Source of the DNA: DASQPR01 sp963836785
Lineage (GTDB): Bacteria; Actinomycetota; Actinomycetes; Mycobacteriales; Micromonosporaceae
Length of the DNA: 64,000 nt
Assembly: GCA_963836785.1 (NCBI GenBank)
Contig: CAWIKW010000005.1
Coordinates: forward strand, 310,001-374,000
Direction: 5' to 3'
Part shown: positions 8,539 to 16,539 of the stretch, piece after piece
How positions within the stretch are numbered: the first letter of the stretch is position 1
Layout: every line of letters begins with the position of its first letter
Notes under the pieces: generated by a model
Seen by the model: the letters and a program-made list of their open reading frames with translations, nothing else
Told to the model about the DNA's origin: nothing
Database searches by the model: none
Translations under genes and position numbers: made by a program

Positions 8539-9265
8539 CGGGAGCTTGCTCACAACTGCATCAATGCCCGGCCCTTTGGGTCTCAGCTCACGCTCGGTTA
8601 CGGTCCCGGCGCGGAATTCGGTTCGGCGTCCGGCCGTACCCGTGGAATTGGCATGCGTCGCTGAGCCATGCGGACGCGAAAGCCGGACCACCGAGGGTTG
8701 GCCGGGAGTTCGTCCGAACAATGCCGCCGAAACAATCCGAGAATGGTCGATCCACCTGCGAAAATGTGGAGCGGCTCAGAAATACGATGACGATTCCTTT
8801 GCAGTGGTGACCATGGCAATTCGGCAGGTAGCGTCGGCGCCTCCAAGGTGTGCGGCCGCCGGTGGTGGTCGAGGGCGTAGTCGCCGTGAATCCTGATATA
8901 TGCAAGGAAATCGCGGTTCTTGCGACGACGTTGGCCCGACTCGGCTGGATCGGTGGGGCACCGCACGGTCTCGGGGCGCGCGACCGTCGGCGGGCAAATC
9001 GATGATCAAAACGTCACGGCCGTTGCTCAAACGTGATTCGTTGGACGCGCTACCGCGCTCGCCTAATCATTCGCATACAAATCTTGCGCGCTTGTGCAAT
9101 GTTTCACAATCTACCGTTAGTGCTGTTCGGGGGCCGTCGGTTTACCCTGAGGACAACTCCCTTACCCCTTCGGCTCACACAGCCGACGCATTGACGCACC
9201 CGCGATGGGTAAGGGATGAACGAGCGTTCGCCGGTGTCAACGACGACCCAAGGAGATCGAGCCTC
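8539..9265. other. Long divergent intergenic region before pckG
   Basis: About 730 bp between the divergent gtrA and pckG. I find no convincing gene: the frames here lack a start signal or recognisable motif. The stretch around 9040-9160 is visibly less GC-rich than its surroundings and holds the CRP-like palindrome and two -10-like boxes (TACCGT 9112-9117, TACCCT 9143-9148). The region around 8540-8900 shows nothing I can name. Confidence 0.6.
9092..9109 (+). promoter_or_regulatory. CRP/GlxR-like operator upstream of pckG
   Basis: TTGTGC-AATGTT-TCACAA matches the CRP-family pattern TGTGA-N6-TCACA at 9 of 10 core positions and is a near-perfect palindrome. It lies 157 bp before the pckG start. 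Control of PEP carboxykinase by a cAMP-receptor-type regulator is plausible but inferred. Confidence 0.55.
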
Positions 9266-11113
9266 ATGACTGCTACGTCCACCTCACCGCTCGGGCTGGA
9301 CAATGCGCCAACCAATCATCCGAGACTCCTCGCATGGGTCCGCGAGGTCGCCGAACTCACGACGCCCGACGAGATCGTCTGGGTCGACGGCTCCGACGCC
9401 GAGTGGCGACGCCTGACCGACGGCCTGGTCGAAGCGGGCACGCTGGTCCGGCTCAACGACAAGATCAAGCCGAACTCGTTCTGGGCCCGCACCGACCCAA
9501 CCGACGTCGCTCGCGTCGAGGAGCGCACCTTCATCTGTTCCGCCGACGAGGCCGACGCCGGGCCGACGAACAACTGGATGGCGCCGTCGGAGATGAAACG
9601 GCAGATGACGGCGCTCTACCGCGGCTGTATGCGTGGCCGGACGATGTACGTCATCCCGTTCTGCATGGGCCCGCTCACTGCGAAGAGCCCGATGTTCGGC
9701 GTTGAGATCACCGACAGCGCGTACGTCGTCGCCTCGATGAAGATCATGACGCGGATGGGTACGGCCGTCCTCGACAAGATGGCCGACAGCGCGGAGTTCG
9801 TGCCGGCCCTGCACTCGGTCGGTGCGCCGCTCGAGCCTGGCCAGACCGACGTGCCGTGGCCGTGCAGCGAGACCAAGTTCATCTCACATTTCCCGGAGAC
9901 CCGGGAAATCTGGTCGTACGGCTCCGGATATGGCGGCAACTCGCTGCTCGGCAAGAAGTGCTACTCCCTGCGGATCGCCTCGGTGATGGGCCGTGACGAG
10001 GGCTGGTTGGCCGAGCACATGCTGATCTTGAGGCTGACCTCGCCGGAGGGGAAGGTCTACCACATCACCGGCGCGTTCCCGTCGGCCTGTGGCAAGACGA
10101 ACCTCGCCATGCTGGAGCCGACGATCCCCGGCTGGAAGGTCGAAACACTGGGCGACGACATCGCCTGGATGCGTTTCGGTCGCGACGGCCGGCTCTACGC
10201 GGTCAATCCGGAGTACGGCCTGTTCGGCGTCGCGCCCGGAACGGACTACAAGACGAACCCGAACGCGATGCGGACGATCGCGAAGGGCAACTCGCTGTTC
10301 ACGAACGTCGCCCGCACCGACGACGGTGACATCTGGTGGGAGGGCATGGGCGAACCGCCCGCGCACCTCATCGACTGGCACGGCAACGACTGGACCCCGG
10401 AGTCCGGGGAACTGTCCAGCCATCCGAACAGCCGCTTCTGTACGCCGATCACCCAATGCCCGATCCTTGCGGACGAGTACGAGGACCCGCAGGGCGTACC
10501 GATCGACGCGATCCTGTTCGGCGGGCGGCGCAAGACGACGATCCCGCTGGTCACCGAGGCGCGCGATTGGGTGCACGGCGTCTATATGGGCGCCACGCTC
10601 TCGTCCGAGACGACCGCGGCCGCGGTCGGGCAGGTCGGGGTCGTCCGCCGTGACCCGATGGCGATGCTGCCGTTCATCGGCTACAACGCCGGCGACTACT
10701 TCAACCACTGGATCGAGATGGGCAAGGGCGGCGGCGAGTACGCCGGCGACGCCACGAAACTCCCGGCGATCTACTACGTCAACTGGTTCCGGCGCGGCGA
10801 CGAGGGTCAGTTCCTGTGGCCCGGCTTCGGCGAGAACTCGCGCGTGCTCAAGTGGATCATCGAGCGACTGGAGGGCAAGGCGGCCGCGGTGGAGACGCCG
10901 ATCGGTGCCGTACCAACGGTCGATGCGCTCGACGTGAGCGGGCTCGACCTGTCGCCGGCCGACGTGGAGGCCGTGCTGCGGGTCGACGCCGACGAATGGC
11001 GAGCCGAGATCCCGCAGGTCGTCGAGTGGTTCGAGAAGTTCGGCGACAAGCTTCCCGGCGTGCTGTGGGCCGAACTCGACGCATTGAAGGCGCGGCTCGG
11101 CGTCACCGACTGA
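9266..11113 (+). CDS. pckG: Phosphoenolpyruvate carboxykinase (GTP)
   Basis: Cytosolic enzyme converting oxaloacetate and GTP to phosphoenolpyruvate, CO2 and GDP; first committed step of gluconeogenesis from TCA intermediates. 615 residues, the normal length. The P-loop (kinase-1a) 'PSACGKTNLAM' (about residues 275-285) with the hyper-reactive cysteine, the kinase-2 'GDDIAWMRF', the substrate segment 'YGGNSLLGKKC' and the C-terminal 'QFLWPGFGENSRVL' guanine-site block are intact. ATG follows AAGGAG (9250-9255) by 10 nt; the frame is open far upstream but only this start is supported. Regulated probably through the upstream CRP-like site, and ended by a hairpin. Confidence 0.97.
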   Translation: MTATSTSPLGLDNAPTNHPRLLAWVREVAELTTPDEIVWVDGSDAEWRRLTDGLVEAGTLVRLNDKIKPNSFWARTDPTDVARVEERTFICSADEADAGPTNNWMAPSEMKRQMTALYRGCMRGRTMYVIPFCMGPLTAKSPMFGVEITDSAYVVASMKIMTRMGTAVLDKMADSAEFVPALHSVGAPLEPGQTDVPWPCSETKFISHFPETREIWSYGSGYGGNSLLGKKCYSLRIASVMGRDEGWLAEHMLILRLTSPEGKVYHITGAFPSACGKTNLAMLEPTIPGWKVETLGDDIAWMRFGRDGRLYAVNPEYGLFGVAPGTDYKTNPNAMRTIAKGNSLFTNVARTDDGDIWWEGMGEPPAHLIDWHGNDWTPESGELSSHPNSRFCTPITQCPILADEYEDPQGVPIDAILFGGRRKTTIPLVTEARDWVHGVYMGATLSSETTAAAVGQVGVVRRDPMAMLPFIGYNAGDYFNHWIEMGKGGGEYAGDATKLPAIYYVNWFRRGDEGQFLWPGFGENSRVLKWIIERLEGKAAAVETPIGAVPTVDALDVSGLDLSPADVEAVLRVDADEWRAEIPQVVEWFEKFGDKLPGVLWAELDALKARLGVTD

Positions 11114-11129
11114 CGGCGCCGACACCGAA

Positions 11130-11166
11130 GACGTCCGGCGCGCCCATACGGGGTGCGCCGGACGTC
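11130..11166 (+). terminator. Hairpin after pckG
   Basis: Perfect 12-bp arms GACGTCCGGCGC/GCGCCGGACGTC (11130-11141 and 11155-11166), no T-run. It probably acts as a terminator, as T-poor hairpins do in actinobacteria. Confidence 0.65.
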
Positions 11167-11227
11167 GCTGTCTGTCTGGCATCCGGTCGAACTCGTGGTG
11201 GGCCTCCAATCGCCGGCGTGCGATGGA

Positions 11228-11233
11228 TAGTCT
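11228..11233 (+). promoter_or_regulatory. -10 box TAGTCT for the prenyl transferase
   Basis: TAGTCT ends 7 nt before the GTG at 11241, which supports that codon over the ATG at 11223 that would overlap the box. Confidence 0.5.
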
Positions 11234-11240
11234 TGCGGGC

Positions 11241-12002
11241 GTGCGGAATCTCATCTATTCGCTCTACGAGCGCCGGCTCGCCGCCGCGCTGGCGGGTAAA
11301 CCGCATCCGCACCACGTCGGGATCATGTGCGATGGCAATCGCCGGTGGGCACGGGAGATGGGGTACGTCGACCCCAACGACGGCCACCGTGTCGGTGCCG
11401 CGAAGATCAAGGACGTGCTCAGCTGGTGTGATCGGGCCGGCATCAAGCATGTGACGCTTTACCTCCTGGGTACGGAGAATCTGCGCCGGCCGGCCGCCGA
11501 GCTCGATCCGTTGCTGCAGATCATCGAAGACCTCGCCGGTGACCTCACCGAGACGAGTCCGTGGGAGCTGCGCGCGGTCGGTGCGCTGGACGTGTTGCCG
11601 GCGACCACGGCGGCGGCGTTGAAGGCGGCCGAGACGGCGACCGCCGATCGGGCCGGCGGCATGATCGTGAACATGGCGGTCGGTTACGGTGGCCGCCGCG
11701 AAATCACCGACGCCTTCCGGGCGCTGCTGCAGGAACACGCCCGCGCCGGCGGAACGATAGAAGAGCTGGCCGAGGTCCTGGACGTCGACCACATCGCCGG
11801 CCACCTCTACACCAAGGGCCAACCCGATCCCGACCTGGTCATCCGTACGAGCGGGGAGCAGCGACTGTCCGGCTTCCTGCTGTGGCAGTCGGCGCACTCG
11901 GAGTTCTACTTCTGCGACGCCAACTGGCCGGATTTTCGCCGCGTCGATTTCCTTCGGGCATTGCGCGCCTACGCGAACCGGGAGCGCCGGTTCGGCGCCT
12001 AG
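11241..12002 (+). CDS. (Z)-prenyl diphosphate synthase (UppS family)
   Basis: cis-Prenyltransferase that condenses isopentenyl diphosphate with an allylic diphosphate to make Z-prenyl diphosphates for polyprenyl-phosphate carriers. 253 residues. 'IMCDGNRRWAREMGY' near residue 30 carries the catalytic Asp, and 'RTSGEQRLSGFLLWQS' with 'SEFYF' near the C-terminus forms the second diphosphate site. It looks closest to the mycobacterial short-chain Z-farnesyl synthase (Rv1086, by recall), including the N-terminal 'LYERRL'. Chain length cannot be decided here. GTG 11241 is chosen because of the TAGTCT box; an ATG at 11223 is the alternative. Confidence 0.88.
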   Translation: MRNLIYSLYERRLAAALAGKPHPHHVGIMCDGNRRWAREMGYVDPNDGHRVGAAKIKDVLSWCDRAGIKHVTLYLLGTENLRRPAAELDPLLQIIEDLAGDLTETSPWELRAVGALDVLPATTAAALKAAETATADRAGGMIVNMAVGYGGRREITDAFRALLQEHARAGGTIEELAEVLDVDHIAGHLYTKGQPDPDLVIRTSGEQRLSGFLLWQSAHSEFYFCDANWPDFRRVDFLRALRAYANRERRFGA

Positions 12003-12150
12003 CCGGCACGGCGTCGGCACAGAGCCGGCACGGCGTTGTCGGGGCTGTGTGAACGGCGCATGTCGCGGTCGTTACGTGCGGTCGTGACCTGCGGCGACGC
12101 GTCCAGCGAAACGTGAGTGACGGTACTAGCCCTGTGTGGCCCAGGGCCGC

Positions 12151-12156
12151 TAGCGT
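12151..12156 (+). promoter_or_regulatory. -10 box TAGCGT for the sORF-phoH2 unit
   Basis: TAGCGT ends exactly 6 nt before the ATG at 12163, the standard layout for a leaderless transcript. Confidence 0.5.
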
Positions 12157-12162
12157 GACAGC

Positions 12163-12309
12163 ATGGCGCGGGGGCTTCCCGCGTCAACCGGCCGGCCCGG
12201 AACCGCTACCCAGCTGCGGGGCCCGCACCCGACCCCGTATTCCGGGCTTTCGGTGGTGCCAGATCGCGAGCCGGGCGCGAGGTGCGCGCCTGCCGGAGCA
12301 GCCCCGTGA
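12163..12309 (+). CDS. Leaderless small ORF coupled to phoH2 (possible PhoAT-like antitoxin)
   Basis: A 48-codon ORF running from ATG to a TGA that overlaps the GTG start of phoH2 by 4 nt (GTGA). It begins 6 nt after a TAGCGT box. The product is Pro/Gly/Arg/Ala-rich ('MARGLPASTGRPGTAT...' start) with no domain I recognise. In mycobacteria phoH2 has been described as the toxin of a PhoAT-PhoH2 pair in which a small upstream ORF overlaps it; position and coupling match, but I cannot show sequence similarity. It may instead be a coupling leader peptide. Composition is as GC-rich as the surroundings, so chance cannot be excluded. Confidence 0.4.
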   Translation: MARGLPASTGRPGTATQLRGPHPTPYSGLSVVPDREPGARCAPAGAAP

Positions 12310-13721
12310 CCAATCGCCGTTCTACCGGCCCTGAATCGTCGGCCTCCCAGGCATCCTCCCCCGCACCGCAGGCCCCCGCCCCCGCTCGCCGCACCCGGAC
12401 CCGTCCGTCCCGAGAGCCCGCCGTACGACCGGCCGGTCGCACGTACGTCGTGGACACCTCGGTGCTGCTGGCCGACCCCGCCGCGTTCACCCGCTTCGCC
12501 GAGCACGACGTCGTACTACCGCTCGTGGTGATTTCCGAGTTGGAGGCGAAGCGGAATCACCCCGAGCTCGGCTACTTCGCGCGCGCGGCGCTCCGCCGGC
12601 TCGACGAATTGCGGGTCAAGAGCGGCCGCCTCGACGCCCCGATCGCGGTCAACGACGCTGGCGGCACCGTACGTGTCGAGCTGAACCATGCCGACCACTC
12701 CGTACTGCCGCCGGGCTTCCGGACCGACGGCAACGACACGCGGATCCTGTCGGTGGCGCTGGCGCTGGCCGCCGAGGGCGCCGATGTCACGCTCGTCACC
12801 AAGGACATGCCGCTGCGGGTGAAGGCGGCGGCGGTGGGCATGCCGTCCGACGAATATCGGTACGGACAAGCCAGCGATCCGACGTGGACGGGCATGGCCG
12901 AGCTCGATCTCGACGAGAGCCAGATCTCGGCGCTGTACGGCGGCGAGACGCTCGACGTGGACGAGGCCGCAGCGCTGCCGGTGCACACCGGGCTCGTACT
13001 GCATTCACCCCGCGGGTCGGCGCTGGGCCGCGTGACCACGGACAAGACCATTGCACTCGTACGCGGTGACCGCGAGGCGCTCGGATTGCGGGGCCGTTCG
13101 GCCGAGCAACGCATCGCGCTGGATCTGTTGCTCGATGAGTCGGTGGGCATCGTGTCGCTCGGTGGCCGAGCCGGCACCGGCAAGTCGGCATTGGCCCTGT
13201 GCGCCGGGCTCGAACAGGTGCTGGAACGTCGACGCCACAAGAAGGTCATCGTGTTCCGTCCGCTGTTCGCCGTGGGTGGCCAGGAGCTCGGTTATCTGCC
13301 CGGCAGTGAGTCGGAGAAGATGTCGCCCTGGAGCCAGGCGGTGTTCGACACGCTCGGCTCCATTGCCAACGACAACGTCATCGAGGAAGTCATCGCTCGC
13401 GGGATGCTCGAAGTCCTGCCGCTCACACACATTCGGGGACGCAGCCTGCACGATGCGTTCGTCGTCGTGGATGAGGCGCAGTCGTTGGAGCGGGGCGTGC
13501 TGCTCACCGTCCTATCGCGCATCGGTACGGGCTCGCGTGTGGTGCTGACCCACGACGTCGCACAACGGGACAATCTGCGTGTCGGTCGCCATGACGGTGT
13601 GGTCGCGGTGATCGAAGCGCTGAAGGGCCATCCCCTTTTCGCCCATGTCACGTTGACCCGTTCGGAGCGGTCGCCCATCGCCGAGGTGGTCACAGATCTG
13701 TTAGAGGATCTGCCAGCCTAG
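12306..13721 (+). CDS. phoH2: PIN-PhoH fusion protein (PhoH2)
   Basis: PhoH2 proteins join an N-terminal PIN ribonuclease domain to a C-terminal PhoH ATPase and act as ATP-dependent RNA unwinding/cleaving enzymes. 471 residues: a disordered Ser/Pro/Arg-rich start (1-45), the PIN domain from 'YVVDTSVLLADP' (about 48-59) through acidic residues in 'TDGNDTRIL' and 'VTKD' (to about 180), and the PhoH ATPase with Walker A 'GRAGTGKSALAL' (about 289-300) and Walker B 'FVVVDEAQSL' (about 387-396). GTG 12306 is chosen for its overlap with the small ORF; the disordered N-terminus leaves the exact start open. Confidence 0.92.
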   Translation: MTNRRSTGPESSASQASSPAPQAPAPARRTRTRPSREPAVRPAGRTYVVDTSVLLADPAAFTRFAEHDVVLPLVVISELEAKRNHPELGYFARAALRRLDELRVKSGRLDAPIAVNDAGGTVRVELNHADHSVLPPGFRTDGNDTRILSVALALAAEGADVTLVTKDMPLRVKAAAVGMPSDEYRYGQASDPTWTGMAELDLDESQISALYGGETLDVDEAAALPVHTGLVLHSPRGSALGRVTTDKTIALVRGDREALGLRGRSAEQRIALDLLLDESVGIVSLGGRAGTGKSALALCAGLEQVLERRRHKKVIVFRPLFAVGGQELGYLPGSESEKMSPWSQAVFDTLGSIANDNVIEEVIARGMLEVLPLTHIRGRSLHDAFVVVDEAQSLERGVLLTVLSRIGTGSRVVLTHDVAQRDNLRVGRHDGVVAVIEALKGHPLFAHVTLTRSERSPIAEVVTDLLEDLPA

Positions 13722-13940
13722 GCCCAGATTAATCCGTATTTGTCATGACTTGTCATTCGACACGTTCGACGGCAAGTGACCGTTGCGTTTGATATCGCGG
13801 CGCGCCTAGGTCAGGGTGTTGCGAGAGCGCCGCACGCCCGGACACGACACTGTGGCCGGTGAGTCGACGCTCGCACCGCGTACGCCGAAACCCCCAAGGC
13901 AACGCGGTGCGTATCTGCCCCCGACGAAGGGACGCACTTC
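13722..13940 (+). promoter_or_regulatory. Leader of the transglycosylase gene with a 10-bp hairpin
   Basis: 219 bp of non-coding sequence. A perfect inverted repeat CGCACCGCGT (13872-13881)/ACGCGGTGCG (13902-13911) lies 30 nt before the start codon. Similar secreted lytic enzymes in actinobacteria are often controlled by a leader riboswitch; I could not match a known one here. Confidence 0.4.
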
Positions 13941-14642
13941 GTGAGTCGGCTCTGGAGCCGTTCCGGTCTGCGTGTGTTATCCGTACTGACCTTGGTATTC
14001 GCCCTGGTGGGCGGTATCTATCTCCACCAAGCGCGGCAGTCGGCGGCGTCCGACGACGCCACCACGTCGTCCGTTGGGTTCGTTACGACCAACAGCACGG
14101 CGTCGATGCTGCAGCAGGCCGCGCAACTGGCGGCGAATGCGCCGCTGATCGCGGCGCAGGCCAAGGCCAAGGCCGATGCGCAGCACAGCGCCGCGGTCGC
14201 CGCGGCGGCCGCGGCCGCCGCCGCGCACAAGGCCGAGGAGGCGGCGCGTCAGGCGCACGCCTCTCAGGCCAGTCGCTCGCAGACGCGTACGCCGCCGAAG
14301 ACGCCGAGCGCCGGGCCGGTGCCCGCGTCGTGCAGCGTCTACACCGGCAACAAGGCGACCGGTTGCACGCTTCTCCTCCAGCAGGGATTCGCGCTGTCGG
14401 AGATGCCGTGCCTGGACAAGATGTGGTCGAAGGAGAGTGGCTGGCGAACGACCGCCGAGAACTCGAGTTCCGGCGCGTACGGCATCCCACAGGCGCTGCC
14501 GGCGAGCAAGATGTCGGTTTACGGCGCCGATTACCGGACGAACCCGGTGCCCCAGATCAAATGGGGCCTGAACTACATCAAGGGCCGCTACAGCACCCCC
14601 TGCGGCGCATGGTCGTTCTGGCAGGCGCACGGCTGGTATTAG
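13941..14642 (+). CDS. Secreted transglycosylase-like protein
   Basis: Exported cell-wall protein with a C-terminal lysozyme-like/SLT domain of the kind found in actinobacterial aggregation-promoting and resuscitation-type factors; probably cleaves peptidoglycan. 233 residues: N-terminal signal/anchor helix at about 10-30, an Ala/Gln/Lys-rich helical stalk (about 55-105), then the catalytic-type domain with 'WSKESGWRTTAENSSSGAYGIPQALP' region at about 161-187 (the Glu of 'KESGW' is the expected acid) and 'QIKWGLNYI' plus 'WSFWQAHGWY' at the end. GTG start with GAAGGGA 8-10 nt upstream. Two full copies of a 38-bp repeat follow the stop codon. Confidence 0.85.
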   Translation: MSRLWSRSGLRVLSVLTLVFALVGGIYLHQARQSAASDDATTSSVGFVTTNSTASMLQQAAQLAANAPLIAAQAKAKADAQHSAAVAAAAAAAAAHKAEEAARQAHASQASRSQTRTPPKTPSAGPVPASCSVYTGNKATGCTLLLQQGFALSEMPCLDKMWSKESGWRTTAENSSSGAYGIPQALPASKMSVYGADYRTNPVPQIKWGLNYIKGRYSTPCGAWSFWQAHGWY

Positions 14643-14645
14643 CGG

Positions 14646-14732
14646 GCATCGGCGGTGATATTGCCGCCTCGCGGCTGCGCTACGCATCGGCGGTGATATT
14701 GCCGCCTCGCGGCTGCGCTACGCATCGGCGGT
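14646..14732. repeat. Tandem 38-bp repeat array (2.3 copies)
   Basis: Two identical 38-bp units (14646-14683, 14684-14721) and 11 bases of a third. Read on the minus strand each contains CCGATGCGTAGCGCAGCC followed by GCGAGGCGGCA, the same core as in the 37-bp array at 32743-32853. Confidence 0.95.
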
Positions 14733-14751
14733 CGGGTGGATCATCCACCCG
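14733..14751. terminator. Small perfect hairpin after the repeat array
   Basis: CGGGTGGA-TCA-TCCACCCG, 8-bp stem with a 3-nt loop, between the transglycosylase and rhomboid genes. Possible terminator, no T-run. Confidence 0.4.
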
Positions 14752-14814
14752 GCCGCCGCCCGCATTGCCGGACGGTTCTGGCGGCTATCGCCCGGACCTG
14801 CTACGAACGTATAT

Positions 14815-15483
14815 GTGAGCGTCACACCGGCGGGGCAAGACAACCGCGACCAGTTCGGCACGGTGGCGTTCTATGCCGCGTTGGGCCGGGCCTTCGTGGT
14901 GATGTGCGCGGTGATCCCGGCGCTGTTCGCGATCGAGTTGATCGATCAGGCGACCGGTCACCACCTGGACCGGCAGGCCGGCATCCTGACCCGCAGCCCG
15001 GCCGGACTGGACGGCATCGTTTTCGCGCCGTTCCTGCACTTCAGCTGGGCGCACTTGTACGGCAACAGTGTCCCGCTGCTGCTCACCGGCACGTTCGTGC
15101 TGGCCACCGGTGCCAAGCGTTTCCTCGGCGTCACGCTGCTCGTCATGGTGACCAGTGGGCTCGCGGCGTGGCTGTTCGGGCCGACCGGCGCCGATACCGT
15201 CGGGGCCAGCGGCGTGATCTTCGGCTACCTTGGCTTCCTGTTCATGCGCGGACTCGTCGAGCGTTCCTGGTGGACGATCGCCGTGGCGCTGTTGATCGGC
15301 TTGCTCTTTGGCGTCGCACTGTCTGGTGTCGTGCCGGGTGATCAAGGCATCTCGTGGCAGGCCCACCTCGGCGGGCTGCTAGGCGGTCTCATCGCCGCGG
15401 TAGTGTTCCGACAGCGCCGACGGCGGCCGGATCAGCCGGCCGACAAGCCGTCGTCGACCATCACGATCCCGACGGTGGGCTGA
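14815..15483 (+). CDS. Rhomboid-family intramembrane serine protease
   Basis: Intramembrane protease that cuts transmembrane helices of substrate proteins. 222 residues with about six hydrophobic segments. The serine motif 'VGASGVIFG' (about 123-131) and the histidine in 'QAHLGGLLGG' (about 182-191) give the catalytic dyad; 'HFSWAHLYGN' (about 78-87) is the usual conserved His-Asn stretch. GTG start, with a TACGAA box 7 nt before it, so probably leaderless. It is followed after 3 nt by the ferredoxin reductase-like gene and may be co-transcribed. Confidence 0.9.
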   Translation: MSVTPAGQDNRDQFGTVAFYAALGRAFVVMCAVIPALFAIELIDQATGHHLDRQAGILTRSPAGLDGIVFAPFLHFSWAHLYGNSVPLLLTGTFVLATGAKRFLGVTLLVMVTSGLAAWLFGPTGADTVGASGVIFGYLGFLFMRGLVERSWWTIAVALLIGLLFGVALSGVVPGDQGISWQAHLGGLLGGLIAAVVFRQRRRRPDQPADKPSSTITIPTVG

Positions 15484-15486
15484 GAC

Positions 15487-16536
15487 ATGGACACGACGGA
15501 GCCGGATCCCGATACCGCGCAGGCTGCCGCGATGGCGGCGGCCTCCGCCGGCACCGGTGCCGGCGGCCCGATCCTCGATGTGGACGTGGCGATCATCGGT
15601 GCCGGGCCGGCCGGGCTGTTCGGGGCGTATTACGCCGGGTTCCGCGCCCTGTCCGTACTGGTCGTCGACGCGCTGCCGGAGGCCGGCGGGCAGGTCACCG
15701 CGATGTACCCGGAGAAGATGATCTTCGACGTCGCCGGGTTCCCGGCGATCCGCGGTCGCGACCTGGTCGATCAACTGGTCGAGCAGGCAGCCGCGTTCCG
15801 GCCGACGTACCGTCTCGGGGTCTTGGCCGACGTGCTCACGTTCGACGACGACCGGCCGGTGCTCGCGCTCTCGAACGGCGAGACGTGGCGGTGCGGGTCG
15901 CTCATCATCACCGCCGGGCTTGGCAAGTTCACCGCGCGGCCGCTGCCCGCGGCGGACGTGTTCACCGGCGAGGGCGTCGTCTACTTCGTGCCGCACCTGG
16001 ACGAGTACGCAGGCCGTGACGTGGTGATTGTCGGTGGCGGTGACTCGGCCTTCGACTGGGCGCAGTCGCTGGCCAACATCGCCAAGTCGGTGACGATGGT
16101 GCACCGCCGGGACCGGTTCCGGGCCCACGCGTCGACGGTCGCGCACGTGCAGACCCTGCCGGTCGAGATCCTGGTCAATGCCGAGGTGAATCGCCTGCAC
16201 GGCGACGGGTTCGTGACCGGCGTCGAGGTCACCGTCCGGGGCGAGGAGCCGCGCCTGCTATCGGCCGACGCGGTGGTCGCCGCGCTCGGGTTCACGGCGG
16301 ATCTCGGCCCGATCGCCGGCTGGGGGCTCGACCTGGACAAGCGGCACGTGGTCGTGGACAGCCGCATGATGACCAACCGGCCGCGCATCTTCGCGGCCGG
16401 CGACATCTGCGAGTACCCGGGCAAGGTGCGGTTGATCGCGACCGGCTTCGGCGAAGCGGCCACCGCGGTGAATAACGCCGCGATCGTCATCAACCCGGAG
16501 GCGCACCTCTTCCCCGGGCACTCGTCGGACGTTTAG
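15487..16536 (+). CDS. Thioredoxin-reductase-like ferredoxin/flavodoxin-NADP+ reductase
   Basis: Flavoenzyme moving electrons between NADPH and ferredoxin or flavodoxin, of the type-2 FNR group that has the thioredoxin-reductase fold. 349 residues: FAD-binding 'IIGAGPAGLFGAYYAG' (about 37-52), NAD(P)-binding 'VIVGGGDSAFDWA' (about 179-191) followed by 'MVHRRDRFRAH', and the second FAD block 'IFAAGDICEYPGKV'. The redox CxxC of true thioredoxin reductases is missing, which points to FNR. An Ala-rich 30-residue N-terminal tail precedes the Rossmann fold. It ends 3 nt from the facing kinase gene. Confidence 0.88.
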   Translation: MDTTEPDPDTAQAAAMAAASAGTGAGGPILDVDVAIIGAGPAGLFGAYYAGFRALSVLVVDALPEAGGQVTAMYPEKMIFDVAGFPAIRGRDLVDQLVEQAAAFRPTYRLGVLADVLTFDDDRPVLALSNGETWRCGSLIITAGLGKFTARPLPAADVFTGEGVVYFVPHLDEYAGRDVVIVGGGDSAFDWAQSLANIAKSVTMVHRRDRFRAHASTVAHVQTLPVEILVNAEVNRLHGDGFVTGVEVTVRGEEPRLLSADAVVAALGFTADLGPIAGWGLDLDKRHVVVDSRMMTNRPRIFAAGDICEYPGKVRLIATGFGEAATAVNNAAIVINPEAHLFPGHSSDV

Positions 16537-16539
16537 CCG

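Noticed and set aside
8539..8966. Genes in the gtrA-pckG gap on either strand
   Set aside because: Frames of 80-120 codons exist but show no start signal, no motif and Arg/Pro-rich composition typical of antisense reading in GC-rich DNA.
12113..12334. 73-codon ORF over the phoH2 start
   Set aside because: Lies in another frame from the 48-codon ORF, runs into phoH2 beyond its start, and lacks the -10 spacing; the 48-codon ORF explains the region better.
13800..13940. c-di-AMP (ydaO) riboswitch before the transglycosylase gene
   Set aside because: The characteristic GGGGGACC and GGGGUGAAUC elements are not visible and the leader is short; kept only as a question.
14646..14732. CRISPR array at 14.6 kb or 32.7 kb
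   Set aside because: Units are contiguous tandem repeats with no unique spacers, and no cas gene is present.
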